Shown here piece after piece: positions 22,656 to 32,530 of a stretch of 64,000 nucleotides of DNA. Position 1 is the stretch's first letter, and each line of letters opens with the position of its first letter. The translations under genes and the position numbers were made by a program. The notes beneath the pieces are model-generated. The model worked only from the letters and a program-made list of their open reading frames with translations, was not told where the DNA came from and did no database searches. Origin of the DNA: Polyporus tsugae (lineage: Eukaryota; Basidiomycota; Agaricomycetes; Polyporales; Polyporaceae); assembly GCA_024305745.1 (NCBI GenBank), contig JAHRBS010000001.1, forward strand, positions 2,666,001-2,730,000, read 5' to 3'.

Positions 22656-23371
22656 ACAGGATCTGTAGTACACAGTGTCTTCCTTTTGTTTACAGTTTGA
22701 TATTGGATCCCAGCCCCCTGTATTCTACCTCGTGCCATATTGTTTGCTTTTTCAATGTGCTTGTTGGCCGGTACGTTGCTTCGACAAAGGTTGTTGGATG
22801 AACTTGAAGTAGACCTCGGTTGTCGAGGGTAGCCCGGAACCTTTCTCCCGCGCGTTCCTCAGGCCTCAGGCTCGAATACGATCTCGAACACCCATTAGCA
22901 CGCGAAAGTTGCTCTTCGTCCCTCCGCACTCTGCAGATACACCCAAATCGCGTCGATCCGCTCTCTCAACGTCAACCAGCGCTCCGACGTGGTCAACCAG
23001 CGCCTGGCGCAGCACACTTAGCTCTATTCACGCTATACTCGGGCAGGGCGGAAAGCAATGGTATTGGGCGCGCGCTACGGGAGCTGCGCGGGACCACCGA
23101 GACCGCGTCGCCACCGCTCTCTCGCGCGACCGGTGGGCCGAGCTCAAGCCGGCGGAAGGCGAATGTACCTACTACATGAGACGTAGCTAAAAAAAGAAAC
23201 TATGAAGGGATAGCGGAAGGGCGGGTGAAAAAGGAAAGCTCGACGCTGAGTACGAGCCCCCGTGGGCGAGAGGACGAGAGCTCGGGGTACAGGACCCCTG
23301 GACTATATACTAGCGTAAGACAAAGCATTCTTTGTTGAGCAGAGAGAGGGGCGCGCGAGTAACGCTGCATA
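22656..23371. other. Intergenic DNA holding a gene relic, 716 bp
   Basis: 3' flank of the F-box/WD40 gene, then the duplicated fragment listed at 22887-23015, then unassigned DNA up to the left terminal inverted repeat. Confidence 0.55.
22887..23015 (+). pseudogene. Relic of the PH/coiled-coil gene (partial duplicate)
   Basis: This 129-bp stretch aligns with 28921-29050 inside exon 2 of the PH-domain coiled-coil gene. Runs such as GCTCTTCGTCCCTCC, GACC/CAACCAGCGCTCC and GTGGTCAA are shared in the same order. The relic reads TPISTRKLLFVPPHSADTPK where the gene reads TPISARKLLFVPPNSAGSPQ. Indels then break the frame, and flanking sequence on both sides does not match. It is therefore a small, non-functional, diverged copy on the same strand about 6 kb upstream of its source. 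Confidence 0.72.
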
Positions 23372-23407
23372 GACCCTGCCAGTGCTGCCACAAGGTGAGG
23401 TAAAGGT

Positions 23408-23451
23408 CGCCTCACGGTGTCGGAGTTCATACCTTGAGTCACCGTGAGGCG
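23408..23451. repeat. Subterminal 12-bp inverted repeat
   Basis: CGCCTCACGGTG (23408-23419) and its exact reverse complement CACCGTGAGGCG (23440-23451) with a 20-nt loop, just inside the left terminal inverted repeat of the putative element. Confidence 0.85.
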
Positions 23452-24603
23452 CCACAAGGTCACCTTGGAGTGTTCACGTGACACGGCTGTCTGGAGAGAG
23501 AACTGGGTGCCGGTCTTCTCGGCGTATTGAATTCAAGTTGTTTGCACTCCTCCTCCCCTCGCTCAAGGTCTGGGCGTGCTAGGCATGTTGTTTATATATG
23601 CCGCCTAGGTTTAGGAAGCCTTTTGGAACAAATTTCCACCAATTGACCTGTAGGCTGTATCGTAGCCGCTGCCAGTGCATTAAGTTACCCCACCGCCAAA
23701 GGAGTCCGCGTCGAGGCTGCTGTCTTCCCACCCACACGCACAAAGATGGCGGAAGTCTCAAGGGCCCAGGTGGGCTGCATCTGAATGTAGATACCATAGT
23801 CCTGTGTAGTGCAGCCTTGCCAGGAGACGAAGCCAGGGGGCAGTGTCTCAATAGGTTTGTGCAATTTAAAGCAGACATGGCAGATTCGGAATTGGTCAAT
23901 TACACACACAAAAACTACAGCTTGTAACCCCCTGTATATGTGATATGAATACACCATAGAACAGCATCATAAGCATCGGGGAAGAGGGGGCCATCAATGT
24001 CTACCAAACTCGGCATATGGTTGTCCAACTCATTTGAGGGTTCCCCAAGTTCACCTGGAGACTCGCCGGGTGCACTGAGCCTGGTTCCCACAGTGTCATT
24101 GCTGCTCACATTGCCGCAGGAGGTGCTCGTTAATGGTACCAGTCTGTGAATCTCGACGACGCCAAGTCGTCGACTCGGGACTTCAAATTAAAGAGGCAAC
24201 GTTAGCTTCCATCGGATATGCCGAATGTGGGAAGCAACGTACCAGTACAGAGAGCACAAACTGACTTCATTTTTGCCATGCTTCGCACGGTAGGCGGCGG
24301 GATAGTGGGTGGTGGGTGAAGCGTCGTAAAGCAAGTCAGAGTTGTCTGACTCGCCAGTCTTCGACAAGGGACTTGCTTGATTTGCGCTGATGTAACATTT
24401 AAGAGACAATCAGGAAGGTTTGTGGTGCACACACGGTGAAAATACTCACCCCTCCATGAGAATCCACCGACTACGAACGAGAGGACGAGGTCGTGGAGTT
24501 CGGAGAACGCGGTGTCGACGCGTCGCGACCGTGTTGAAGGCATCCACGTGATCATCTTCTCCCCGGTCCGAGCAAGAGCCGCAGGCAGGCGCGGGGATAT
24601 TCG

Positions 24604-24658
24604 ACCTTGATCTCACCTTGAGGTGACCTTGGGGCGACCTTGGAGTCACCTTGAGACG
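24604..24658 (+). repeat. Five tandem 11-bp ACCTTG repeats
   Basis: Five consecutive 11-bp units, each beginning ACCTTG (ATCTC, AGGTG, GGGCG, GAGTC, AGACG as variable tails). The period is about one helical turn, as expected for clustered protein-binding sites near a transposon end. Confidence 0.85.
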
Positions 24659-24857
24659 TCGCTTTCGAACTCCGCTCAAGGCAAGGTGCACCTTGCCTCA
24701 CGGTACCTTTACCTTGCGGCAGCACTGGGGTCACCCTGGATAATAAACATTATCCAAAACAGTTCCGACGGGCGCTAATATCTGAGCGCCCTCAAGCGCC
24801 CTGCCGTGCAGGACAGCAATTCTAACGGCCTGCGCTATCTGGGGATGCTTCTCATGA

Positions 24858-24864
24858 TATATAA
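24858..24864 (+). promoter_or_regulatory. TATA box of the epoxide hydrolase gene
   Basis: TATATAA about 65 nt upstream of the ATG at 24929, followed by a pyrimidine-rich stretch. Confidence 0.55.
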
Positions 24865-24928
24865 TGTAATAATACATAAGCCCGCGTCCCTCTTGTTTCT
24901 CTCCCACCTACATTTATCTCAGTTAGCC

Positions 24929-26586
24929 ATGTCGACCCCCGCGAACGCAGAAACACCCTTCAAGCTCGCGACTTCGGACACGGACATTGAACATCTCCGG
25001 CAGACACTCGAGCTTGCCCGCTTCCCTGACGAGCTGGATGGCGCAGGCTGGGACTATGGCGCACCGCTAGCTGACGTGAAGAGGTTGGTCGCGCACTGGA
25101 AGAGTGGGTTCGACTGGAGGAAGACCGAGGCCCAGATCAACAAGCTGCCGATGTTCACGCGCGACATCGAGGTGGACGGGTTCGGGACGCTGAACGTCCA
25201 CTACATACATCAACTGAGCGACGTCAAGGGTGCGATTCCGCTGTTGTTCGTCCATGGATGTAAGTGGCGGCTCGGTTGCTGTAGACCCAAGGAAACAACC
25301 TCACTGCCTTGGTTTGTAGGGCCGGGGCACTTCCTCGAAGTCAGGAAGCTACTTCCTCTTTTGACGGCGGGCGGAGAGGATCAACCCAGTTTCCATATTG
25401 TCGCACCGAGCTTGCCCGGGTTTGGTTTCTCGGAGGGACCACACAAGCCGGGGTTCAAGGGACAGCAATACGCTGAGGTAGGTGTCGCCTCTGAATACTG
25501 TGGCGATCGGTTTGACAACCTTGTGCGCATATAGCTGCTCAACAAGCTCATGCTGTCTCTCGGATACCATGAATATGGTGAGTTCTAACTCCATGGGAAG
25601 CTGTATGCGCCTTCCTTACCGTTTTCTCTCCCATACAGTCTACCAAGGAGGTGATTGGGGACACATCGTAAGTAGTGGCGACCCGATAAGCAACTTGAAA
25701 GCTTAATCGTAACTGCTGTGACACAGCTCGGAAGATTCACAGTGTTCCACCACGGGCACAAACACGTCAAGGCATGGCACACGAACATGCCCTTGTACGT
25801 TCTCACCGGATCACTCAAGTGTTTGAACTGGCTCAAATCCAATATTTAGGTCTAGCCCGCCAACGCTCACAGAATTCCCTCTCCTCTACATCAGATCCCC
25901 TCTCACCCTCCCGTTCGACCAAGCGGCTAAGCGTAGATTGGCTGAGACGGGGCGATTCGCGGCCACCGGAAGGGGTTATTTTACGCAGCAATCAACTCGT
26001 CCACAAACTCTCGGATACGGGCTTTCGGACTCTCCGGTCGGACTCCTGGCGTGGATATACGAAAAGCTCGTGGGGTGGTCGGATAAGTACCCCTGGACCG
26101 ACGACGAAGGTACGCTGTCTTGCTTCTCTCAACCATAGGCCACCTTCCTGACGCGACGGCATCGCGCGCGGGGCAGTCCTCGAGTGGGTCTCTATATATT
26201 GGTTCTCACGCGCGGGACCCACGGCATCGACGAGGATATACTACGAGATGACTAACGGAGGTGCACTCGCGACCGCACCGCGTCCGAGCTGGATGTCTGT
26301 CCCCCTCGGCGTATCGTACTTCCCCGCCGAGCTCGTTCGCCTTCCCAAACTGTACGCATTCCTTCTCTACTTATGTGCTAGACTCGGGGGACGGCGATCT
26401 TACTCTCCACCAACTAGATGGTCGCACACGCTCGGCAAGCTTGTGTTCGAGTCCGAGCATGACGCAGGAGGGCATTTCGCCGCGTTCGAGGTCCCGGAGA
26501 AGCTTGCGGGTGACCTTCGCAAGATGTACGGAAAGGGCGGGATTGCATATGGGGTTGTTCCTGGGAAGACTGGGTATGACGAGTGA
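24929..26586 (+). CDS. Microsomal-type epoxide hydrolase (alpha/beta hydrolase with EHN domain)
   Basis: Eight exons: 24929-25259, 25320-25477, 25535-25577, 25639-25667, 25727-25794, 25850-26109, 26177-26351, 26418-26586; 410 aa. The N-terminal EHN domain (about 8-110) has LRQTLELARFPDELDGAGWD. The oxyanion motif is HGWPGH (about 109-114). The nucleophile is Asp183 in YQGGDWGHI, the charge-relay acid is probably Glu348 in YFPAEL, and the base is His374 in HDAGGHFAAFE, all in the order of mammalian microsomal epoxide hydrolase. The reaction is trans-hydration of epoxides to diols, used by fungi in xenobiotic and lipid metabolism. There is no N-terminal membrane anchor, unlike the mammalian enzyme. 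Exon 4 is only 29 nt and encodes the nucleophile elbow. The promoter abuts the putative mobile element. Confidence 0.92.
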
Positions 26587-27533
26587 CGTCTGGCGCTGCC
26601 GCATGATTCTCTTGAATGTTTTGTACGAGAGTGGACATGATCCAAAACAATGAAGGTGTCGCTGTACGACGTCCAAGGCCTGTCCGAACCTATTTGCCTA
26701 ACCACTACGACTAACGATGGAAGGGCATTGAGTCCACTCGCCAGCTGCCTACTCCGTTTGACGCGTTCTGCAGCCCCGTACATACTTTGTTGGGCGTGCG
26801 GCGCCCATTGGGGACAGAGAGAATATCGGAGAACGAAGTATCTCGGAGAACCAGCGGGGTATGCACCTTCTGATTTGGTGGCCGTCGAGCCCAGGGGACG
26901 ACCGACAACACTGTTCCAATTTATGACGAAGGGCGAGGAACACATGCACACGTGTATGTGCCTTACACTGTGTCGCGGTGACCAAGACGCGCTTCAACGA
27001 GGGCGATACGCAAACATCTCTGAGAACACAAGCTGCGCGACCCCACTCGGCCACATCCTCGGAAGCCTCCTCTCCAACGCGCTCCTCGCTAACGCGATTT
27101 TCGCCTCTTCCATGAGGGTCTTCCCATCCCTTTCGTACAACACAAATTCCACATGCTGAAGGTCAGGAAACCCGGACATCAGAAGTACTCGTACAACTTG
27201 TGATTGCCTTTGAAATGCTTGCAAGCCTCGCTGCCGACTTGTAGGGAATATGTGCACGGTCGTGGAGGTTCGGGAGATAAAGAGCCGCGTTGTACTACAA
27301 GTGGCCGGCGGACCGTTGCTAACCTCGGTTACCTACCCAGTGTACAGCGTCTCCGAGGGCCAATTGCGTCGAGAATCCTCGATATATCCCTTGAATAAGA
27401 CGAAGTATTGCACCCCTTACGATTGGGTCTGACAAAGAGGCCGAGGTCAGCCTCAACCGGGACGCTCTACAACACTCCGGCATAATCCTACACAAAATCA
27501 TCTCGGTACTAAATCTCGGCATCGGCAGCAGAC
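26587..27533. other. Intergenic, 947 bp
   Basis: Between epoxide hydrolase and the PH/coiled-coil gene. The only stretch that looks protein-like is on the minus strand at 26994-27195 (listed). Otherwise no repeat or RNA. Confidence 0.5.
26994..27195 (-). pseudogene. Possible fragment of an F-box/LRR-type protein C-terminus
   Basis: The minus-strand frame reads RVLLMSGFPDLQHVEFVLYE followed by RDGKTLMEEAKIALARSALE and a stop. This resembles the end of divergent fungal F-box proteins (a leucine-rich strand then a helical, charged tail). No upstream exon could be attached, so it is at best a remnant. The assignment rests on general resemblance only. Confidence 0.18.
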
Positions 27534-30500
27534 ATGCCTTCGGTATACTCACAGACCGTCACCAGGAGCATAATGAGTACAGCAACTGACGAGTCATCCC
27601 CGATCCACACGCCTTACGACGAGATGCGACGGCGCGAGAGGGGACGGACGTCTAGGTCGCAACCCCCGCCGAACATCCAAGACGGAATCCACATCCGCTC
27701 CGAATCGAGTGCAACGTCTTCTCGCTCGGGTGCGCGCGCCCACCGCGACATCGGAGAAGCAAGGGAGAACGATCGGGGATCGCACTTCCCCGCTGTACCG
27801 AGCAAAGACGGCAACGGACCCGGTCACCTATCTCGTCGCGGGACGACGAAGGCGCTCGTCGGACGTTTCGAAGCGTTGGAGGAGGCTGCGAGCTCTCGCG
27901 CCTCGCTAGGCTATGGCTTTCCACCGCCGGACAGGCGTGGCGCAGACGTTCGCAAGAGCCCCGGCGGGGAGAAGAAGGACAAGGGCCGCCTGCCGATTCG
28001 GGAGTCGTTCCGCAACCTCCTGTCCGTGTTCAAGAGGAGCAAGCCGACGCTCAAGGACCTTCCCCCACCGCGCCATGCCCGCGCACCTGCGCCGAGTCCC
28101 GCGAAAGCCGACGAACCCAGGCCACCGACTCGGAGGCCGGAGGGCTTGACTCTGCAGATACCCCGGTCAGGACAAGCGGACGACGACAAGATCGTCTGCA
28201 TCTCACCTATCGAGGCGCACACGGGCAAGGCGGGCTCGCTCCTCTACTTGTCCCGCATCCCGGGGTCGGATCTCCCTCCGATTTGGATGAGCTGCAGCGC
28301 ACAGCTGCACTCGACGCACATCCTCGTAACGTGGGATACGCCGCAGGGGAACCCGTCGCCGAGGCTGGTGCCGTTCACCTCGTGCACGGACGTGCACTCT
28401 CTCACTCCTGCCGACCTCGACCCGATGGAGAGGGCGTTGCTTCCTGCGGGTCAGACGTGGAAGGTGTTCGAGATCATATTCGAGGGCCGCGTGGGAGAAA
28501 GGTTCGCTGCGAACTCGCTGACGGAGAGGGCGACATGGGTCAGCGCGATATGGTAAGTTGTTGTATCCATGTACTCACTTGGTATGATGACTGACACCGG
28601 CACCTTCATAGGGATGCAGTCCTGCTGGCGCAGGAAAACAAGCCACGCTCGCCCATGAGGACCGAAGGCACATACGTCCCGGCCCTGAACGACGCGCCTC
28701 CTCCGAGTATCTCTTCGAATGCTGTGCCGGCCGCCGCAAGCACCACCGAAGCGGAGATGCCACCTTTGCCTCGGTCGCAGCAAGTCTCTACCACAACCAA
28801 CCGCGAGCTCCCCGCCCTCCCCACGCAGACGATCAAAATGAAACCGCCCGTGCTTCCCCGCCTCGACCTCCGCAACCTATCCGTCCCTTCATCCCCCCTC
28901 TCCGCGCTCCCGACGCCACCAACGCCCATAAGCGCACGAAAGCTGCTCTTCGTCCCTCCAAACTCTGCGGGGAGCCCACAGCGGACGCAAAGTGCATCGA
29001 TCCGCAGCCTCGACCAGCGCTCCGTGGTCAAAGAGCGCCTCGCGCAGCTCGAGAACGGGTCTCCGAACCCTCGCCCGTCCACACCCTTGTCCCCGATCCC
29101 CCGCCGCGTGGTCAAGAGCGAGATCCTAACGACGCAGATGCAGATGAGGCGACAGGGCAGCACGGGGTCGAATTTCGCGACGTCGATCTTCAACGCGTAT
29201 TTGGAGCCCGACAGTGCTGTCAGCGGATCGCTGGTGTCGGCGTCGACGCGGTCGAGCGGTTTCCATGCGATTGCGTCTCGGATCGGATCGCCGCCTCCGC
29301 AGCCACGGACCCGAGTCGAGCAAGTCGGACGCGGAGAGAGGGGTAGGGACGAAGCATCGTTCTCGCCAGCATCGCAGTACTCCGTGGACGATAGCAAGCA
29401 GAACAACCGGAAGTCGAAACCAGAACCGGGTTCGACGGCTGCGCCGGTGTACGAGCTCCTCGCCATTCCACCCGCCCGGGTCGCAGCTCCCGCGGAAGAG
29501 AGCGTCGCTCGACCTGCGAAGTCGGAAAGTGTGGCCGCACCAGTGCTAGACGATATCCAGCGAGGTGTCGAGGCCCTGAAAAAGCGGTCAACAGCAGACG
29601 GGACGAACATCGTGGGCATACGTACCAGGGTGGATGAGGTCCTAGAAGAGCTTCGCCGTCTACCCAAGGCGCAGTTGGAGGCCAACCCGAAGGATACTAT
29701 GGCCGTGATGGCGAAACTGGAGGAAGTGCAAGGGGAATTGAAAGGCCACCTATCGGCACTTCACGCGCTGGTGGAGGGCTTGAGGGATGCGCAGAAGCCG
29801 GGAGAGGAGCCGTACAACGGACAGGACCCCTCAGCGCTCGTTGCAGTGCAAGAGAAGCTAGACAAGTTGCTTCAGCTTCAGCAGGCGCGAGGTGGCGAAG
29901 ACCAGGATACCAACAATTTCGACGCTGCCACAACTGCCCAACTCGCGGAAACGGTGGCTCTACTGAGCGACGCACGGGAACAACGCACGGCTCAGATGGA
30001 GCAACAGACAGATACCGTCCGCTATCTGAACGAGCTGAATACGGTACGTGGGCCAGCGTCATGTACTTGCTCCAGGCTGACACCCCAGTAGTGGCTCGAG
30101 GCTTTCGTCAAGCATGGGACCTCTCAAATAGAAGGTGTAGCCGCAGGCATCCAGCAGCTCTGTCGAGATTTGGGTCCTATACACGACCCGCAAGACCAGG
30201 TGGACGTCCCCGAAGGGGAGGAGCCTCCCCCTCCACAGGGAGGCCTGCTCTCCGACATCAGGCTGCTCCTGGTGCAGAACCAGGAGCGCGAGCAGAACGC
30301 CGCCGGCCTCCATGCGTCCGTGAACGGCCTGCTCGCTGCCGTGCAGGAAGATCTGCGAAAGAACGCTGAGGCACGCCACTTGCTCAGTACGTACCAAGTT
30401 AGGAGCTCCGTGAGTTGTCGCGAATGACGCGTATAGCGACCGAGTCCGTCATCGGAATGATCGACCGGCAGCGCCAGGACCAGGAACGGATGTTGAAGGC

Positions 30501-31049
30501 GTTGGCCACAGGTTCGTATGCGTGGGGCTATTTTGATTCTATGCCCTATTGACAGAAGGAGTTACTCCAGAGCTCTCGAACGACATTCGGGGAGAACGTC
30601 TCCGTTTCGTAGAGGCCATGAAGGAGGCGACGGCGATCAACGTCCAGAGTAGGCTTTCTTCCTTTCTTCTCCCTCCAAGAGACATTGACTCAAGCGACAC
30701 GTCAGTACACGTAGAGGAGTTCAAGAAGGAACTCACGCGGGAGGTTCTACTGATGACCCAAGAAGTCACTCGCTTGCAAAGGGAGAGGCAGGGTCTGGAG
30801 CAGCAGATCGCTGACCTATTCGCGTTCTACGCGAAGCAGAAGCAGGCGGGCAAGGTGAGGATGGTCGCGAGCATGGAACTGCTTCGTCAGCTCACAATAC
30901 ACTATTCCCTGCAGGGGGGTGAGGTAGCCCCAGCACAGAACGTGCCCGCAGTCCCTCCTCCAACGTTTCCGGGTGCGATCCAGCCTGCAGGATCCATTCA
31001 TCGTCGACCCCTTCCGAGCCCCACTCCAAGTCCAATACGAGTTCGATGA
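27534..31049 (+). CDS. PH-domain protein with long C-terminal coiled coils
   Basis: Seven exons: 27534-28552, 28612-30043, 30092-30386, 30437-30511, 30556-30648, 30706-30854, 30915-31049; 1065 aa. The N-terminal 200 residues are disordered and basic. Residues about 220-345 look like a PH domain: CISPIEAHTGKAGSLLYLSR, SAQLHSTHILVTWDT, WKVFEIIFEGRVGERFAANS and the closing helix ERATWVSAIWDAVLLAQ. A Pro/Ser-rich linker with PxxP motifs follows (about 360-600). Residues about 640-1020 are nearly continuous coiled coil (DDIQRGVEALKKR, VMAKLEEVQGELKGHL, TREVLLMTQEVTRLQRERQG). The arrangement suggests a membrane- or cortex-tethered scaffold (inference). A second in-frame ATG at 27573 is an alternative start. 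The exon-3 acceptor is CAGTAG because the earlier AG would create a stop. A small fragment of exon 2 exists as a relic at 22.9 kb. Confidence 0.83.
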
Positions 31050-31320
31050 CATCGACGATTTCATGCCACAGATATTTGCTCGTGTCGTCACCCGCGTATG
31101 TAGTCTTCTGTGAATCGGCATTTATGGTTTGGATGAGGAATAAGTAGGCGGCGACATGATGATCGACTGGTGCATTGGCGCTGAGGCAACGGAGCGACTT
31201 CGGAAACTCGTTCCGAGGCGTGAGAGTACACACGTGAGGGGAGGATCCGGCATTACCCGAGGATGGAGAGAGCGGGAAGACGAGCTCGTTGTCCCGCACA
31301 ACCTGGTCTGTTACAAAACT

Positions 31321-32119
31321 ATGTCCGCGCTTCGTCTGGTCACCTCTGCTGCTCGGAGAGCAACTAGGAACTTCGCCCTCGGCAGGAGAGGATACGCCAA
31401 GGCTGCTGACAAGATCAGCTTGTCCCTCGTTCTCCCTCACCAGGTGCGTTTGCCAGCAACAACGGCCTCTCCGTCCCTTCATGGCATGACTGGCCTTCTT
31501 ACCGCGTCTGGTCCTTGAACTCACCCCGGTAGGCCATTTTCACGTCCACGGATGTTGTGCAAGTAAACCTTGCCGCGGCGACCGGTGACATGGGTATCCT
31601 CGCCAACCATGCACCAACGATCGAGCCTCTCCGCCCTGGTGTCGTCGAGGTCATCGAAGCTGGCAGCGCGTCGAAAAAGTGGTTCGGTGAGTGCTCTCTA
31701 TGATGCCGTCTTCCTGCTGTGGCTTTCCTGACTTACATTTCTCGGTCGACCTTCTGCCTCCCATCCCTTTACCCGATGTTATTCTTCATTGTCACCCGTC
31801 TCCGCGTTTCACACATCGTAAACCAAGTCTCTGGCGGTTTCGCAACTGTGCACCCGAACAACAAGCTCACCATCAATGCGGTCGAGGCTGCCCCTCTTGA
31901 CGCTTTCTCTGCAGAGGCATGTATCGTTTCACCCTTGGCCGACTCTTAATCCGCATTTGTATACTGACTTATACGGTGCTTGTATTCGTGAAGGCTATTC
32001 GTGCCAACCTCCAAGAGGCGCTGAAGGTCGCGTCGGGCAACGGTTCGGAGGAGGACAAGGTAGAGGCGCGGATTGAGGCGGATGTGTACGAGGCGCTCCA
32101 GCACGCGCTGGCGAAGTAG
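31321..32119 (+). CDS. ATP16: Mitochondrial ATP synthase subunit delta
   Basis: Four exons: 31321-31443, 31533-31686, 31828-31916, 31994-32119; 163 aa. The sequence has a presequence (MSALRLVTSAARRATRNFAL), then the F1 delta/epsilon beta-sandwich: KISLSLVLPHQ, VVQVNLAAATGDMGILANHA, PTIEPLRPGVVEVIEAG, VSGGFATVHPNNKLTINAVE. The C-terminal helical hairpin is AIRANLQEALKVAS ... ADVYEALQHALAK. It belongs to the rotor stalk of F1Fo ATP synthase in the inner membrane. The third intron starts with GC (AG/GCATGT at 31917) rather than GT: using the nearby GT would put the conserved SAEAIRANL out of frame. Length is normal for the family. Confidence 0.95.
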
Positions 32120-32530
32120 AGGAGCAATTTGCGTTTCGATGTGATGTCTCGCACGTAGCATAGATTCACTGCTATCCACTGAGCCCGCGAACGTGTCCGC
32201 ACGCTGTGCGTGTGTGGGTGGTTGCTGTAGAAGCAATATTGCCTACGTCCTCGTCCTATAAGACGGGGAAGCAAGCTTCCCGCCAAAGATGGGAGTTGGA
32301 TGCATATGGAAGATCACGGAAAGGGAAGCTGAAAAGTTCCGTGGCCGCGAGAGTTTGATGGCGTCTTCCCATGTATACGGTTTTGGTAAGGTTCTTGTTG
32401 AAGCGGGAATATCAGGGTTGACCCTGGCGAAGTCCCGTCCGCCGCAGTGGGCCTGAATAACTGGGGATTGCTTCTCCTCTCCATCTCTCCGACACGCTCA
32501 TCCTCCCGGCTGGAGGCACAGACGGACAGG
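32120..32530. other. Intergenic, 411 bp
   Basis: 3' flank of ATP16 and promoter of the AlkB-like gene, same strand. Nothing else recognised. Confidence 0.55.

Larger units (their letters stand above)
23372..24732. mobile_element. Putative non-autonomous DNA element with terminal inverted repeats
   Basis: The left end reads GACCCTGCCAGTGCTGCCAC then AAGGTGAGGTAAAGGT. The reverse complement of the right end (24732 leftwards) reads GACCCCAGTGCTGCCGCAAG then GTAAAGGT. The arms match except for two small indels and one substitution. Inside each end are further ACCTTG-type repeats, direct and inverted, including the array at 24604-24658 and a 12-bp inverted repeat at 23408-23419/23440-23451. No transposase frame is recognisable inside the 1.36 kb, and I see no clear target-site duplication, so superfamily is undetermined. 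It sits about 200 bp upstream of the epoxide hydrolase start and could affect that promoter. Confidence 0.6.

Noticed and set aside
22909..23190. 93-aa frame extending past the relic
   Set aside because: The first part matches the relic, but the rest has no match to the source gene and no upstream exon, so it was not called as a gene.
23579..24109. Transposase inside the inverted-repeat element
   Set aside because: The frames on either strand show no catalytic triad or known transposase motif and are broken by stops.
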